From Strix aluco (taxonomy: Eukaryota; Chordata; Aves; Strigiformes; Strigidae), in assembly GCF_031877795.1 (NCBI RefSeq), contig NC_133931.1, positions 20,591,764 to 20,655,763 on the forward strand: 64,000 nt of DNA, in the 5' to 3' direction. The position numbers and the translations under genes are program-made. Below, piece after piece: positions 53,101 to 64,000 of the stretch (the first letter of the stretch is position 1; each line of letters begins with the position of its first letter). The notes beneath the pieces were generated by a model. The model did not search any database and was not told the origin of the DNA. It worked only from the letters and a program-made list of their open reading frames with translations.

Positions 53101-55057
53101 TTAGAATGCAGTTAAAAATAAAAGAATAAAAATCAGGTACTGGCTCCTATGCAAAACTACCACTTTGTCTTTTAGAACAACTGTATCTTTGTAAAAGTTG
53201 TTGCAGGTGAAGCTAACATGGGATTATAGCTGAGGTCTGATCCCTTCCCCTTTCACTGCTACAAGAAACACACTAAGCAGTACAAAAGCCACTTCCCGTG
53301 GTATCTAGTAGGACTGGCACAGCTTTTTACTTGGCTGAGAATGTTTCCATAAGAAAGAAAGTATAATTTGAGAAGTCATCCTTTGTTTCCTTTCAACAGC
53401 TTAGGGGAAGGGGGAAAAAAAAAGCAGCATTTTTCCATCCACAGAATTTTCCTCAGGATTTTTAAAGGTACACTGAAAGCCATTAAGACTCTCAAAAGCA
53501 CAAGGTTTTTAGTGGAATGATTCTGCTTCAACGTGAAGCAGTGGGTCAGCCCCAGTTCTCTCTATTAGACACATGAAATAACTATCAATTACAATTCCAC
53601 ACTCGTGATTTCAACTATAGGGCAGCTCCAAGTAACAAGAACATCTGCACCTTCACTTAGAAGTTATAAACAAGTTCCACACAGATCAAGTAAAGAACAT
53701 AGAGCAAAGCAAGAAATATCCCATGCATTAAGAAGAGAATGTACAATATTTGCTCCAGTTAATTGCAAAAGCAAGAATGGAAGTTACAAAGGGCACTGCA
53801 TTATAGTAATGGGCACCAGACTCTCCCTCTTCAATCACAAAAATTTATTTAATAGAAACATTTCTACGTATTGCACATGACTGCTGAAATTCAAGACACA
53901 CTCATCCATCAGTACAAAAGTAAAGTCTACTAAACGTGCTTGTTAATGCACAGCAACACATGCATAGTGACACATCCAATTTCTTAACAGACAACGCATG
54001 AGGTAAAAAACAAATCTCTAGGCTGTATATCCAACATACTATCATAAAGAGACCACATTTCCAGATACATATTGGAAAAATATCCTTATTTTGAGAGCTG
54101 TTAACATGATGCATCTTTACACATTGCATGCAGTGTTTCATTCAAGAAGCCTACAACTTCCAGACTTCTCTCTGCTGATCCAGTACTATCCAGCTTGTCA
54201 TACAGCATTACAGTCACACCACATTTTAAAATGTAAGACACAACGAGCAGCTCTTTCACTAGCATCCAAGCACTGAAGCGCAGAGTAGGGAATGGAAGAA
54301 AGTTTATAGAAAAAAAAGATTAAGAATACAAAAACTTAAGACAGCAGTACATGCTGAAACAGAAATGCCCATTTTAATAGAGAAATGTCGTAGGTTACAG
54401 TCCAGATCCAATACAGAACTCTAGCACCCACATCCAATACTCCAATCTTGAAAAACCTTCTTCAGAAGTTACCTGACCAGGAGACATAATCACTGTTTAC
54501 GACCTTCATGTTTCTACAAATGCACAGAAATAGAATTTCTAGACACTCCAGTTGTCTAACTCAAATACCATCTCGGGAAGGCAGAACTTAATTTGCAACT
54601 AATGGCTTGATCTAGTAAACGTTTTGAATCCATGTCTAAAGGTCCTACTGAAATTCAGTTTGACAAGCAAGTTACTACAGAGTACTGCTTTCCAGAAGTA
54701 TTATATCTGTATTTTCTATAGAAATTTAATATTGAAAAACAGAGGTAATGATTATGAAATGCAACTCCGGAACACGACTCAGTAAATCTGGGAAAAATCA
54801 ATTGTAAATATCTATCAACTCGTGCTTCTAAGACAGCTTTAAATAAAACTGATTTTCTGTATTTTGCAAACAATTGACAAGCTAATGGAAACAATAAAAC
54901 AGATGAGCTTCCAACTACTTTAAGACCAGCTTGCGGCTCTTAAGACAAGAAATTTCCTGTTTTCAAATATCTTGTGGAGGAGTATTTAGATGTATGTGGA
55001 CCTGAAGTATGACTCATTCCTGGATAACAGCAATAAGATCAAATGACAGGGGGAAGT

Positions 55058-55076
55058 GGGGGGGGGGGGGGGGGGG
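55058..55076. repeat. G19 homopolymer
   Basis: Nineteen uninterrupted G residues on the + strand inside the large OXR1 intron, preceded by GGGGGAAGT. The OXR1 transcript would carry it as a C-run. Confidence 0.95.
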
Positions 55077-58000
55077 AAGGAAGAATCAACACTTTAAATA
55101 ATTAAGAATTATTCTAGTACAGAGCACTTCTTTTCTTTCCTTAACAGATTTCAGGATTAAACAGGAATTGATTTCCTTAACCGATTTCTTCACAAGTGCC
55201 CAAGATGAAATTTCTTTAATGCTTCTGAAACATTTAGCTGTGGCTACACTCAGTAGTATTTTTTTTTTTAATGAATACTCTGTCTGATGATCAGAGATCT
55301 GATCCATCAGCATAGATCTTGTATTTCCAATATTGCATGATGATAAAGACGCTTAACAGCTGTAGTACCTTACATAGATATTGTTTTGATTGTTCTAGAT
55401 TCAAACCCAGAATCTAAAGCTAGATTAGCAGTCTATGTCAGTAAGGCATTATCACATTCAGAAATAAAAAGTGCATTTATACACATAAAGACAATATAAT
55501 GGTGCACCCCAGTTTTCCAGCTCCATATCAAAAAAGTTAACTGCTTAAAGAATATAACAGACCACGTCCCTTTACTGTTCAAGGAACGTCATTAACTTTG
55601 AGAACTAGCTTCACAGACCAACAGATAAAGCCTTGAATACGCAAATTAAGGTATTCTGATCTCTGTAATTTCTTTTCCTTCACCCCTGCTCCAAGAGAAC
55701 AACTAGTCCTTTAGTTAGATACAAGTAGAAGGTGCAAAAATTTTATGCTAAAAACTCACATTGGAAACACAAACTGTGATTTTTCTTCTTTAGGTACTAA
55801 TGTTTCTTACGCAAGTAGTCATTTCCATTGTTTCCCCTATAATGCCCTCCTCCCTGTGCTGAATTCTTAGAGCACAGCAATTTCCTTTGTATGTAGCATT
55901 ACTAAAACTGTGAAAACCTTGCTTGGAAAATCAGTTTCAGTTGTCCTTCCTCCTCAAATATGATAAACTGATTCTCTAAAGATTTTAATGGATTATTTAC
56001 ATGTGCATGCCAACTTCTGTAGAAAAATATTTGATCTTATCAGCACACTTTATGTGCACACAAGTTCAGTGGAAAGTTACTTCATTTAACTCTATACTAG
56101 ATTCCTGAAACAGTTAATGACATTTTACATGAGTACTTGTTTTCCATGTCTTTTTCCTCCTATGGTCAACTTCAAAATGCTACCTGCCACTTCCATACAG
56201 CAATAGCACTGAAAACAAGCCCATCAAAGTTTACAATCCATTTTAGGAAAACAATAGTAGAATAACTGGATAATGGGAATTTCTGGGATTGATGAATCAC
56301 AGAGATATCACTTCCCACCCCCACCTTTTTTTTTTTTTTCTTCAAAAAGTATAGATTTTTTCCTGAATTAAAAAAAGTTAGAGTCTGCAAGTAAGGTTAT
56401 AGAAAATAATGCATACTGGGCAGCACTTCTTATAATCCTCCTTCAAGTTGTTCTATGATCACCTGTGGCTAATAATTTGTGCTCCGATCTGTTGGGGTTT
56501 TTTTTGTTTGGTTTTGTGGTTTTAAAATATACAATGTATATGCAATGAAATAACATTTATCCTTTACAGGGAATGTCAACAACATTTTATTTTTTTTTTT
56601 TTTTACAAAAGCAAGCTTTTATGCAGCTAGAAGTAACTATTCGCAGTTATTTTATAGAAATAGGAAATAGTTGTGTTACTTGAAAACTTGTTTCTCAAAA
56701 AGGATTGGGAGACTGTAGGACAATTCAAGAATTTTTTTCCTTTTCACTCATCTTAAAACTTCAAGCATAAGACTGATCCTGTTAGCAATGCTTGAGGACC
56801 CATCCCTGCTTTCAAATACTGCGGCACCATGTCTTTACTAACACCAGCTGACAACTCCTTAATGCTTTCAAATCTGTGGTATTAATTGGCACCAAAATGA
56901 TGCTAATGCATCAGCAGCTATCTAACAGCAAGCTCCTTAACACTACGTCATTAATTTCTATACATATTACTATACACTCAACTTGAAACAAAATTAGACC
57001 ATAAAGTACCATTGGAAGTTGTTTCCAAGGCACTGCACAACCGAAACAGTCAGCTTGCTGTCAAATCTTGCCAAGTTTAGATGCAAGTACAGAATATGCT
57101 TTGAAGAAAGCATTTGTTTATCAATACATAGGTTTCTAAACAGTATTTGTGCTAACCAATAAAGTCATTTACTCACACACTGAGTGAAAAAAAATAATAC
57201 CATGACAAATATACCTCTATATCGCCAAGACTCAGTACAGATTGTAAAAAAAGATCAAAAAACCCCACACATAACCTAACACACCCTCTTCATTGGTATA
57301 TGCCCACTCACTTAAGTACAAGAAGGTAGAAGAGATATTGGAGGAAAATGGATGGGGCTAACACCATGAAGAACCTAGCAGCATAGTTTCATTTCTTACA
57401 CAATATATAAAATAGTTTTCTATTAATTTCTATTGGACACCAGAGACAAGTGTTTAGCATGGAATGATCTTAAGTGAAAAAGTATCCTTTTTAGAGAACT
57501 CTGACAATGGGACCGGCAGAGGCCTCTCAGGAAGGCAGAGACTGAGGAACAACATCAGCAACAGGAGCTACAAGGTACCTCACATAGAGTTTACTTTAAA
57601 CTCTAAGTAACTGACAACTGAATTAGTCATCTTTACTGACGGTAATGTTAGATGATTATTTCTAGTCAGTTATCAATTAAGTGTAGCATATAATACAAAA
57701 AAAAAGTCAGCTAAAGGATTCCCTGGGTATTTTTTTTTGTGGACACATCATACAGCGCAGTATTTGATCAAACTAGTGTTTAGTATGTCAGCAGGAGCCT
57801 TTATCTCTTTACCACTAGATCAGTTGAGGTTACATCTGCTGGATTACTTCAGGGAAAAGGCTGATAGGAAATAGACTACTCTGTATACAGATAGAAGAAG
57901 AAAGTATTAAGCAGATGAAAACATTGGTGTAAGTTCAGAGTAAGAGTTCAGTCCTATTCACTGATCCTTCCTTTTCCACTAAAAAACGCACAGTACTTCC

Positions 58001-58970
58001 TTACAGTCTCTTGATAAAAAGCTGCAGCTGAATGTGTTACTATCAGGACTATCAAAGCAGCAAAGGCTGTCTCATAGCACCACACCTGGTTTAGCATTAA
58101 TCCTCTTCCCCGTTTCTCCAGTTTTAAGATATTGTACAATGATAGCAGAGAGAACACTTTTTGGAAAAGAAAGCTACTCCATAGCTGCTTCTTCCGCTAG
58201 ATCAACAGTACTTTGGGATGCATTTTTACATCACGATTTTGCCTTCCAATTCCTTTCCACCCTGAGTTTTCCCATCACTGTGTTCTGAAGAAGGCAGCCT
58301 ATTTTTCATCCCAATACCCACAAAAAAGTTTCAATGATACTCTTCACCTGCTATTTTAGATTACACCTGGATCATGAGCTGACAGAAAAAGCTTGTTGGT
58401 TAAAGGAAGGAAGTATATTGATTGAAAATAATGACTGAAATTCAGTATGAATAATGGGTATGACAACAGTTACAATTTCCTGTATGCACTGATACTTTCT
58501 AGCACATATGTTAAAAGCCACTAAAATGCAGTTGTATGTAATGACAGGTTGAACCATCTGGTACTGTCAAACATTTCTGATTAAAAAGTTAGTTTTTAAC
58601 AGCTTTCAGATTTGTGCTGGAAGTCAGTCATAAGAAGTCACATTACTCAAGTGAAAATGCACAGAAGACCATATTAGCATATTTCTTGTAGTTGCATAAC
58701 CATCTTTTTAAAAAAGTTATCTGTCTCACTAATCACACTAACACATACATTCAGAAAATTACTATTTGATAATCTTAAAAGAACCAAACTTGACTTGTCA
58801 CACAACACATACGGAAATTAACAGTATCTTTGAAATATGTGTCTTCTACAATTGTTTCCAGAGGAGACCAAACCAAAGGCTTAAGACATGACCTCATTCT
58901 GTAGTAAATAACTTAAGATTTTAATACATGTAGGAAAAGGACTGCCTCTATCATCTTCAGGAATAACTTT

Positions 58971-58990
58971 TTAAAAGTTGCAACTTTTAA
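58971..58990. repeat. Perfect 20 bp palindrome
   Basis: TTAAAAGTTGCAACTTTTAA is exactly self-complementary with no spacer. It lies in the large OXR1 intron, with no gene or mobile element nearby to explain it. Confidence 0.95.
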
Positions 58991-60296
58991 TATCGAAACA
59001 CTTGCACTGTTTTCTGTGGAAATTATTCTGTAACTGTATTAAGGTGCAAAGTTACTGAAGAGCTCATTAGAAGAGATATACTGTGCCTTAAACCATAATA
59101 CTGATCATTTGCCACTGATCCTAGTGTTCCCAAAGGCCAAGTTTTAAAACATCAAATACCTATAAGGCTTTGAGCAAGAGTCAACACCAAAATACACTGC
59201 TGGTAAAAATGCCTGAGCAGTATATATGCTGAAAATACGAAGATTCAAGACACATGCTTTTATGATACCCATTTCAATGTCTTAAAGCAAAAATGCTCCA
59301 TGCAAAATCATTGAGCTGCAGAGAGAGTGTTCTGTAACCACCACCTAATACTTCAGCTGAGAAGTCTGAAGTCAAGAGTTCTACTAGGACTGTAAATTTT
59401 GGAGCTAAGAAGAAAAGATCCATAGTCAGACTATTACAGATTTTAAAATTTCTTTTACACTCTACAGAAAACACAAGTATAAGCTTCCTTAATTTCAACA
59501 TGCTCCACTGCAGGGCAGTACGGGGGTAGGGGGAAGGAAAAAATCAGTCTTACAGTCAGAGATTGCAGTTGCTGTCCTGAGACTCAAATTAAACAGTGCT
59601 GATGGGATACTTCTACAATATATATGACAAGAATCATCAAACTTTTGACTGACACTTGAATGCACAAGACAAGTGCTTTAACTGTATGTACACTACAAAA
59701 CAAAGCCATGTAGACATGTAAAGATGTGTCCATAGAAACACAGTGGACACAGATTCACATGGGAGAAATGTATTTTTTATAAAAAAAGATAGGTCCAGTT
59801 ACAGTATATTACTAAAATCAATGCAACAGCATCTTAATGTATGAAGACATTATAACTGAGAAGTTAATTACTGAATTACTGGAAAAACATGGCAGTAATA
59901 GATTGATTTCCCTTTTTTGTTGTCTCATCCCTGTTTTGAGACTTACCTATAAGTATTCAACATTCAGGAATAATAAATATCAGAAAACTGTCAGTTTACT
60001 TGACTGAAAACTAAGTCTGCTTCATCAAAGTTGCGACTTCTTTGCTGTACTCACATTTCTTTCAAGTCTTAAGTTACAATTTGTTCCATACAAAAATGAC
60101 TTGTAATTGTGAAATGCTGCCCTAAACTGATGTTAGAGCAAAGCATTAGGATGGCACAAATTGAACAGCCATGAACACAGTAAGCAGACTAAAGCACACT
60201 GTTTCATTTTTCACTATTGTATTTAACACTATTTTAACTACATTCCTATGGAAGTACTAAAAAAAAAAATAAGTCTTTGACACTGTTCTTCCTTAC

Positions 60297-60459
60297 CTCC
60301 CACTCTTTAGCAGCATCTTCAGTAGTAGATTCTTCACTAGTTTCAGGCTCCTCCTTCCTTTTTACCACTATAAATCCAGGTTCCCGAACAGATTCCCCAG
60401 TATCTTCTGCATATATCTCTGGACTCCACTGGATAAAGAAGACATACAAGTGATCTGTC
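60297..60459 (-). CDS. OXR1: OXR1 coding exon (DHLYVFFIQWSPEIYAEDTGE), first in window
   Basis: A 163-base exon on the - strand. One base completes a codon of the upstream exon, then 54 codons read TDHLYVFFIQWSPEIYAEDT, GESVREPGFIVVKRKEEPET, SEESTTEDAAKEWE. It is the conserved region between the N-terminal half of OXR1 and TLDc, followed by an acidic, serine-rich variable stretch. The acceptor is CTTCTCTAG at 60460-60468 and the donor GAG|GTAAGG. Seven recognised exons from here to 27132 encode 275 residues. Upstream exons carrying LysM and GRAM-like regions of the long isoform are outside the window. Confidence 0.95.
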
Positions 60460-60957
60460 CTAGAGAAGTCAAGTAATGATACAGAAAAGGAAAATAAGTT
60501 AAGTTTGTGATCTTTTGGGACATGTCTAATAATTATTAAGTATTTAAGGTTAAATTGAAAATACTTACTACTTCATGTTTTACTAAATATTAAGAGACAC
60601 ATTTGAAAAAAGCTATTTAGGTTTTTTTTTTTCTTCTTAATTATATGAAGGAGACACTGCAGGAAAAAGAGGAAACAAGTTGGCAACTGACTAGCTGTGT
60701 TTTCATATAAAAGTAAGGCCCTTCAACCACTTTTGTCCCACTGGAAACCTCTGTTTATAATTGAAATAACTTCCAAAATAAAACGCAAAGATAAATTTTA
60801 TTTTATTTACAAAAAGTTACATAAAAACATAAACAAAATTGCAATTTAAAAATGTCTGCACATCTGTTTTCCTCATCCATGAAGAAGAGCTGAACACTCC
60901 AAAGGCATGTAACCAAAATTACACAGACTTTGAGAATTACTACAGGTATGAGGAAAT

Positions 60958-61967
60958 AAGTGGAGACCAGTGACGAGTGGTGTTCCTTAGGGGTCAGTAT
61001 TGGGACCAGCACTGTTCAACATATTTGTTGGTGACATGGACAGTGGGATTGAGTGCACCCTCAGCAAGTTTGCCAATGACACCAAGCTGTGTGGTGCAGT
61101 TGACCAGTTGCAGATACTGGAGGGAAGGGATGTGCCATCCAGAGGGACCTGGACAGGCTTGAGAGGTGGGCCTGTGCAAACCTCATGAAGTTCAGCAAGG
61201 CCAAGTGCAAGGTCCTGCACATGGGTCGAAGCAATCCCAAGCTCAAATACAGGCTGTGCAGAGAATGGATTGAAAGCAGCCCTGAGGAGGAGGACTTGGA
61301 GGTGTTGGTTGACAAGAAGCTCAACAGAATCCAGCTATGTGCATTTGCAACCCAGAAAGCCAACTGTATCCTGGGCTTCATCAACAGAAGTGTGGTCAAC
61401 AGGTTGGGTGAGGTCATTCTACTCCTCTATGACACTCTCATGAGACCCCACCTGGAGTACTGCAATCAGCTCTGGGACCCCAGCATAGGAAGGACATGGA
61501 CCTGTTGGAGCAAGTCCAGAGGAGGCCACAAAGATGATCAGAGGGCTGGAGCACCTCCCCTATGAGGACAGGCTGAGAGAGTTGGGGTTGTTCAGCCTAG
61601 AGAAGAGAAGGCTCTGGGGAGACCTTACAGCAGCCTTCCAGTACCTAAAGGGGGCTTACAAGCAAGCTGGAGAGGGACTTTTTAGACGTGCGTGTAGCGA
61701 TAGGACAAAGGGTAATGGTTTTAAACCGAAAGAGAGTAGATTTAGATGAGATATAAGGAAGAAATTCTTTCCTGTGATGGTGGTGAGACACTGGCACAGG
61801 CTGCTGAGAGAAGCTGTAGCTGCTCCCTCCCTGGAAGTGTTCAAGGTCAGGTTGGACGGGCCTTTGAGCAACCTGATCTAGTGGAAGATGTCCCTGCCCA
61901 TGGCAGGAGGAGTGGAACTAGATGATCTTTAAGATCCCTTCCAACCCAAAACACTCTGATTCTATGA
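60958..61967 (+). mobile_element. CR1 LINE, 5'-truncated, about 1 kb
   Basis: On the + strand, starting near RPVTSGVP-like sequence ([20 protein letters not shown]), it continues with [97 protein letters not shown] and the 3' end ATGATCTTTAAGATCCCTTC with a terminal GATTCTATG. Several single-base frame breaks are present. It is the best preserved CR1 3' end in the window and lies antisense to OXR1. Confidence 0.94.
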
Positions 61968-61980
61968 AATAAGGCTGAAA

Positions 61981-61986
<6 letters not shown>

Positions 61987-62010
<24 letters not shown>
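61987..62010. repeat. (AT)12 microsatellite
   Basis: A pure AT dinucleotide run starting about 20 bases after the 3' end of the CR1 element. Confidence 0.95.
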
Positions 62011-62013
<3 letters not shown>

Positions 62014-63704
62014 CTAGATAAACTACAGACTATTCTAACTGCAGTAAGTACCAAGATTCGAAGTTACCTCCTCTGTTAAGGTATCTGCCACAAATGGCAT
62101 GGTGCTCCAGTTTGGAAGAACAAAATGCCCAAATTCCCAGAAAAAAAGTTATTTAGAATCTTAATAGATGTCAGTCTATACGGTTTTAGAATTTCCTGTA
62201 GGTCCACAGATGAAGCATTTAGAAAAAGGACACGCAATTAATCCACTAGTATCGCTTCATCATGGAAAAGACAGCTTTATGGCTCTGGTTACCAAGAGTG
62301 TGAATATTCCTTATGTCTCTTCAGAGATACTACAGTGAATCTGCATGCTGGATTAGCATGAAGAACAATATTTGGATTCCACCCCCCCTTACTAAATCCT
62401 TGCAAAACTGAGTACTGGAAGAACAGCAAGAGATACAGAGCAAAGTCTCTCAAAACTGCAGATATAATTTTCATGTGCTTCTGCGTCTACAATGATACAG
62501 CACACAGGTATGTAATAATAGTCTCTGAACAGGGTCAGTTATTCAAATTCACCCTTGTTAAAATTAAGGTTCCTGGGTAAGGAATGAAAGGAAAAAAAAA
62601 AGACAAATCTTGCTCTGACAGTAAGAGAGAAGAAAACATTTCAGATGCATAAGGCTAGATAAGTTCTATGACAAAGAATAAGAAGCTGCAGGCTCCTCAT
62701 GCACTGAACAAGGTATCAATTTTGAAGCATTACACATAGAAAAATGAAAAAAGATAATCCTGATTTTAACTTAAAACTTGAAATTGTGTATAATTATAGC
62801 AGTTAAAGTAAATAAAACAATGTTTAAGGAACTCCAAGACACTCCCTAGACTGGCTCATTTGAGATTAAGAACACTGAAATAATGCAGGTTTGTCAGATA
62901 CCTGCTTTTTTCTTTCTTACCATTAGGTGACAAAGATAACTGGGTTAACATTAAATATTTTGACCTATGCAGAGTACCACTCAGCAAGGTTAACACTGAA
63001 TTAAGAAAACAAAAACTCCACTACCACATGTGGTATTTTGTGCACAAAAACACAGGACACACATTGGATAGATAAAGAACAGATTACTAATTTCCCATGC
63101 AGTTAGAGAGAGAAACCCTTCACAGGCAGACTAATTTCCAAGATCAGATACAGACTGTAAATTAAGAACTATTTCTTCTGAAATAGGTAGTAATCTCTGC
63201 TTTATGCTGAAGATAAATACTTGCTCTACTACATTAGAAAGTGAGCCAAAGAGACAGTAATCATTTTAATCAGCTGACCTAGACATCATTGCCATATGTG
63301 AAACATTTATGTTTTCAAATGAAATATGGTATGAATAGAACAAGAAAATTTGAGTTGAATGTAACCACAAGAGATCGCCTGGCCCAGACAGGATTAGCTA
63401 TACCGGAATGACAGGCATTTGTCTCAAGAAATTGCATAATCTCCACCACCTAGGGGTCACAGGGATTACGTTTAAAAGCAGGTTAGTGATTGCTAGCACA
63501 GACTCCATCCTCCTGGTTGAAAGACTCAAATATTTTGATGTAGTTTCAGCCCATTACACATCTCCATTCACAGTGGACACAAAAAAAGAGACTACTGCCT
63601 TTCTTGTGGTAGCCAGCATTTAAGTATGAAATGATTTTATGTTTGTAATCCACCTTTTCTCCTTTAGATTAAAGAACCCCACTTACTTCTAATTTTCTTT
63701 ATAT

Positions 63705-63800
63705 GTTACACTTTCTAGGCATTAATTAGTCTTGCTGTTTTCCTCTGGACTCTCTCCAATTGATCCATATCTGTCCTCAACTGCAGTAACCCAGCTGGAC
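63705..63800 (-). mobile_element. CR1 LINE fragment
   Basis: The + strand text TTTTCCTCTGGACTCTCTCC followed by AATTGATCCATATCTGTCCT is the reverse complement of the CR1 segment encoding ERVQR..A. It is only about 95 bases long. Confidence 0.65.
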
Positions 63801-64000
63801 ATTCTATGCCATTCAGCTCAAAAGAAAAGATGGAAAAGTGACTTGATCATTGTGTGTAGGTATTTATACAAGATGATAGCTGGCAGGTTTTTTGTTGTTG
63901 TTTCTTTCTTTTTACCCCCCCCTCTTCTGACAAGGATATAATAATCACCAATACCCCCCAAAATCACATTCAACTTGAAAATAAGTCACAGTTTCCTAGC

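Larger units (their letters stand above)
40328..60296 (-). other. OXR1: OXR1 intron, about 20 kb
   Basis: The largest intron in the window. It contains a decayed Myb/SANT-like fragment (41085-41400), a solo ERVL-type LTR (42290-42716), CR1 debris (about 43435-43735 and possibly 43970-44130), AT-rich simple sequence near 48096-48132, a G19 tract (55058-55076) and a perfect 20 bp palindrome (58971-58990). The rest is plain AT-rich sequence without support for further exons. Confidence 0.8.
60460..64000 (-). other. OXR1: OXR1 upstream intron (partial)
   Basis: No further OXR1 exon is recognisable on the - strand here, so the window ends inside an intron. It contains a 1 kb CR1, an (AT)n tract and a CR1 fragment near 63705-63800. 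Confidence 0.75.

Noticed and set aside
60977-61749. Multiple short frames near 61 kb, considered as a host gene
   Set aside because: They are pieces of CR1 ORF2 or its antisense; the 3' end is the CR1 terminus.

Overview
The window is vertebrate, almost certainly avian, nuclear DNA. It is AT-rich, has short exons in long introns with GT-AG junctions, carries several CR1 LINEs in different states of decay (the dominant bird retroposon), and has one solo LTR of the avian ERVL type. There are no bacterial-style operons, CRISPR arrays, rRNA genes or tRNA genes that I can see.

Two protein-coding genes are supported, arranged tail to tail. ABRA (actin-binding Rho-activating protein, also called STARS) is complete on the + strand, with two coding exons (10330-11081 and 16578-17055) encoding 409 aa. 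OXR1 (oxidation resistance 1) is on the - strand and only its 3' part is present. Seven coding exons are recognised: 60297-60459, 40247-40327, 36819-36944, 35982-36134, 28693-28788, 28037-28110 and 27132-27267. They join in frame through WSPEIYAEDTGE, then VVSVAEYHRR, then ITTREDINSK, into a complete TLDc domain ending IEIWAFE-stop. Earlier OXR1 exons must lie beyond 64000. The convergent ABRA/OXR1 order matches my recollection of human 8q23.

Layout: 1-10240 is non-coding DNA upstream of ABRA, with a short CR1 tail (about 7505-7600) and an ancient CR1/L3-like 3' end (about 8060-8450). 10241-17055 is ABRA. 17056-27131 is the convergent intergenic region, containing a 1.8 kb 5'-truncated CR1 (20334-22137, - strand), a C18 tract, and probably both 3' UTRs. 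27132-60459 is the OXR1 3' half, whose 20 kb intron (40328-60296) holds a decayed Myb/SANT-like coding fragment, a 427 bp solo LTR with 5 bp target duplications, CR1 debris, and a G19 tract. 60460-64000 is a further OXR1 intron with a 1 kb CR1 and an (AT)n tract.

ABRA acts on actin and MRTF/SRF signalling in striated muscle; OXR1 is a TLDc stress-protection protein linked to the V-ATPase. Nothing suggests the two work together beyond sharing a locus. I did not find a convincing new system. The most interesting leads are a possible unannotated cassette or poison exon inside the OXR1 TLDc region (35190/35201-35248) and the Myb/SANT-like remnant near 41085-41400.
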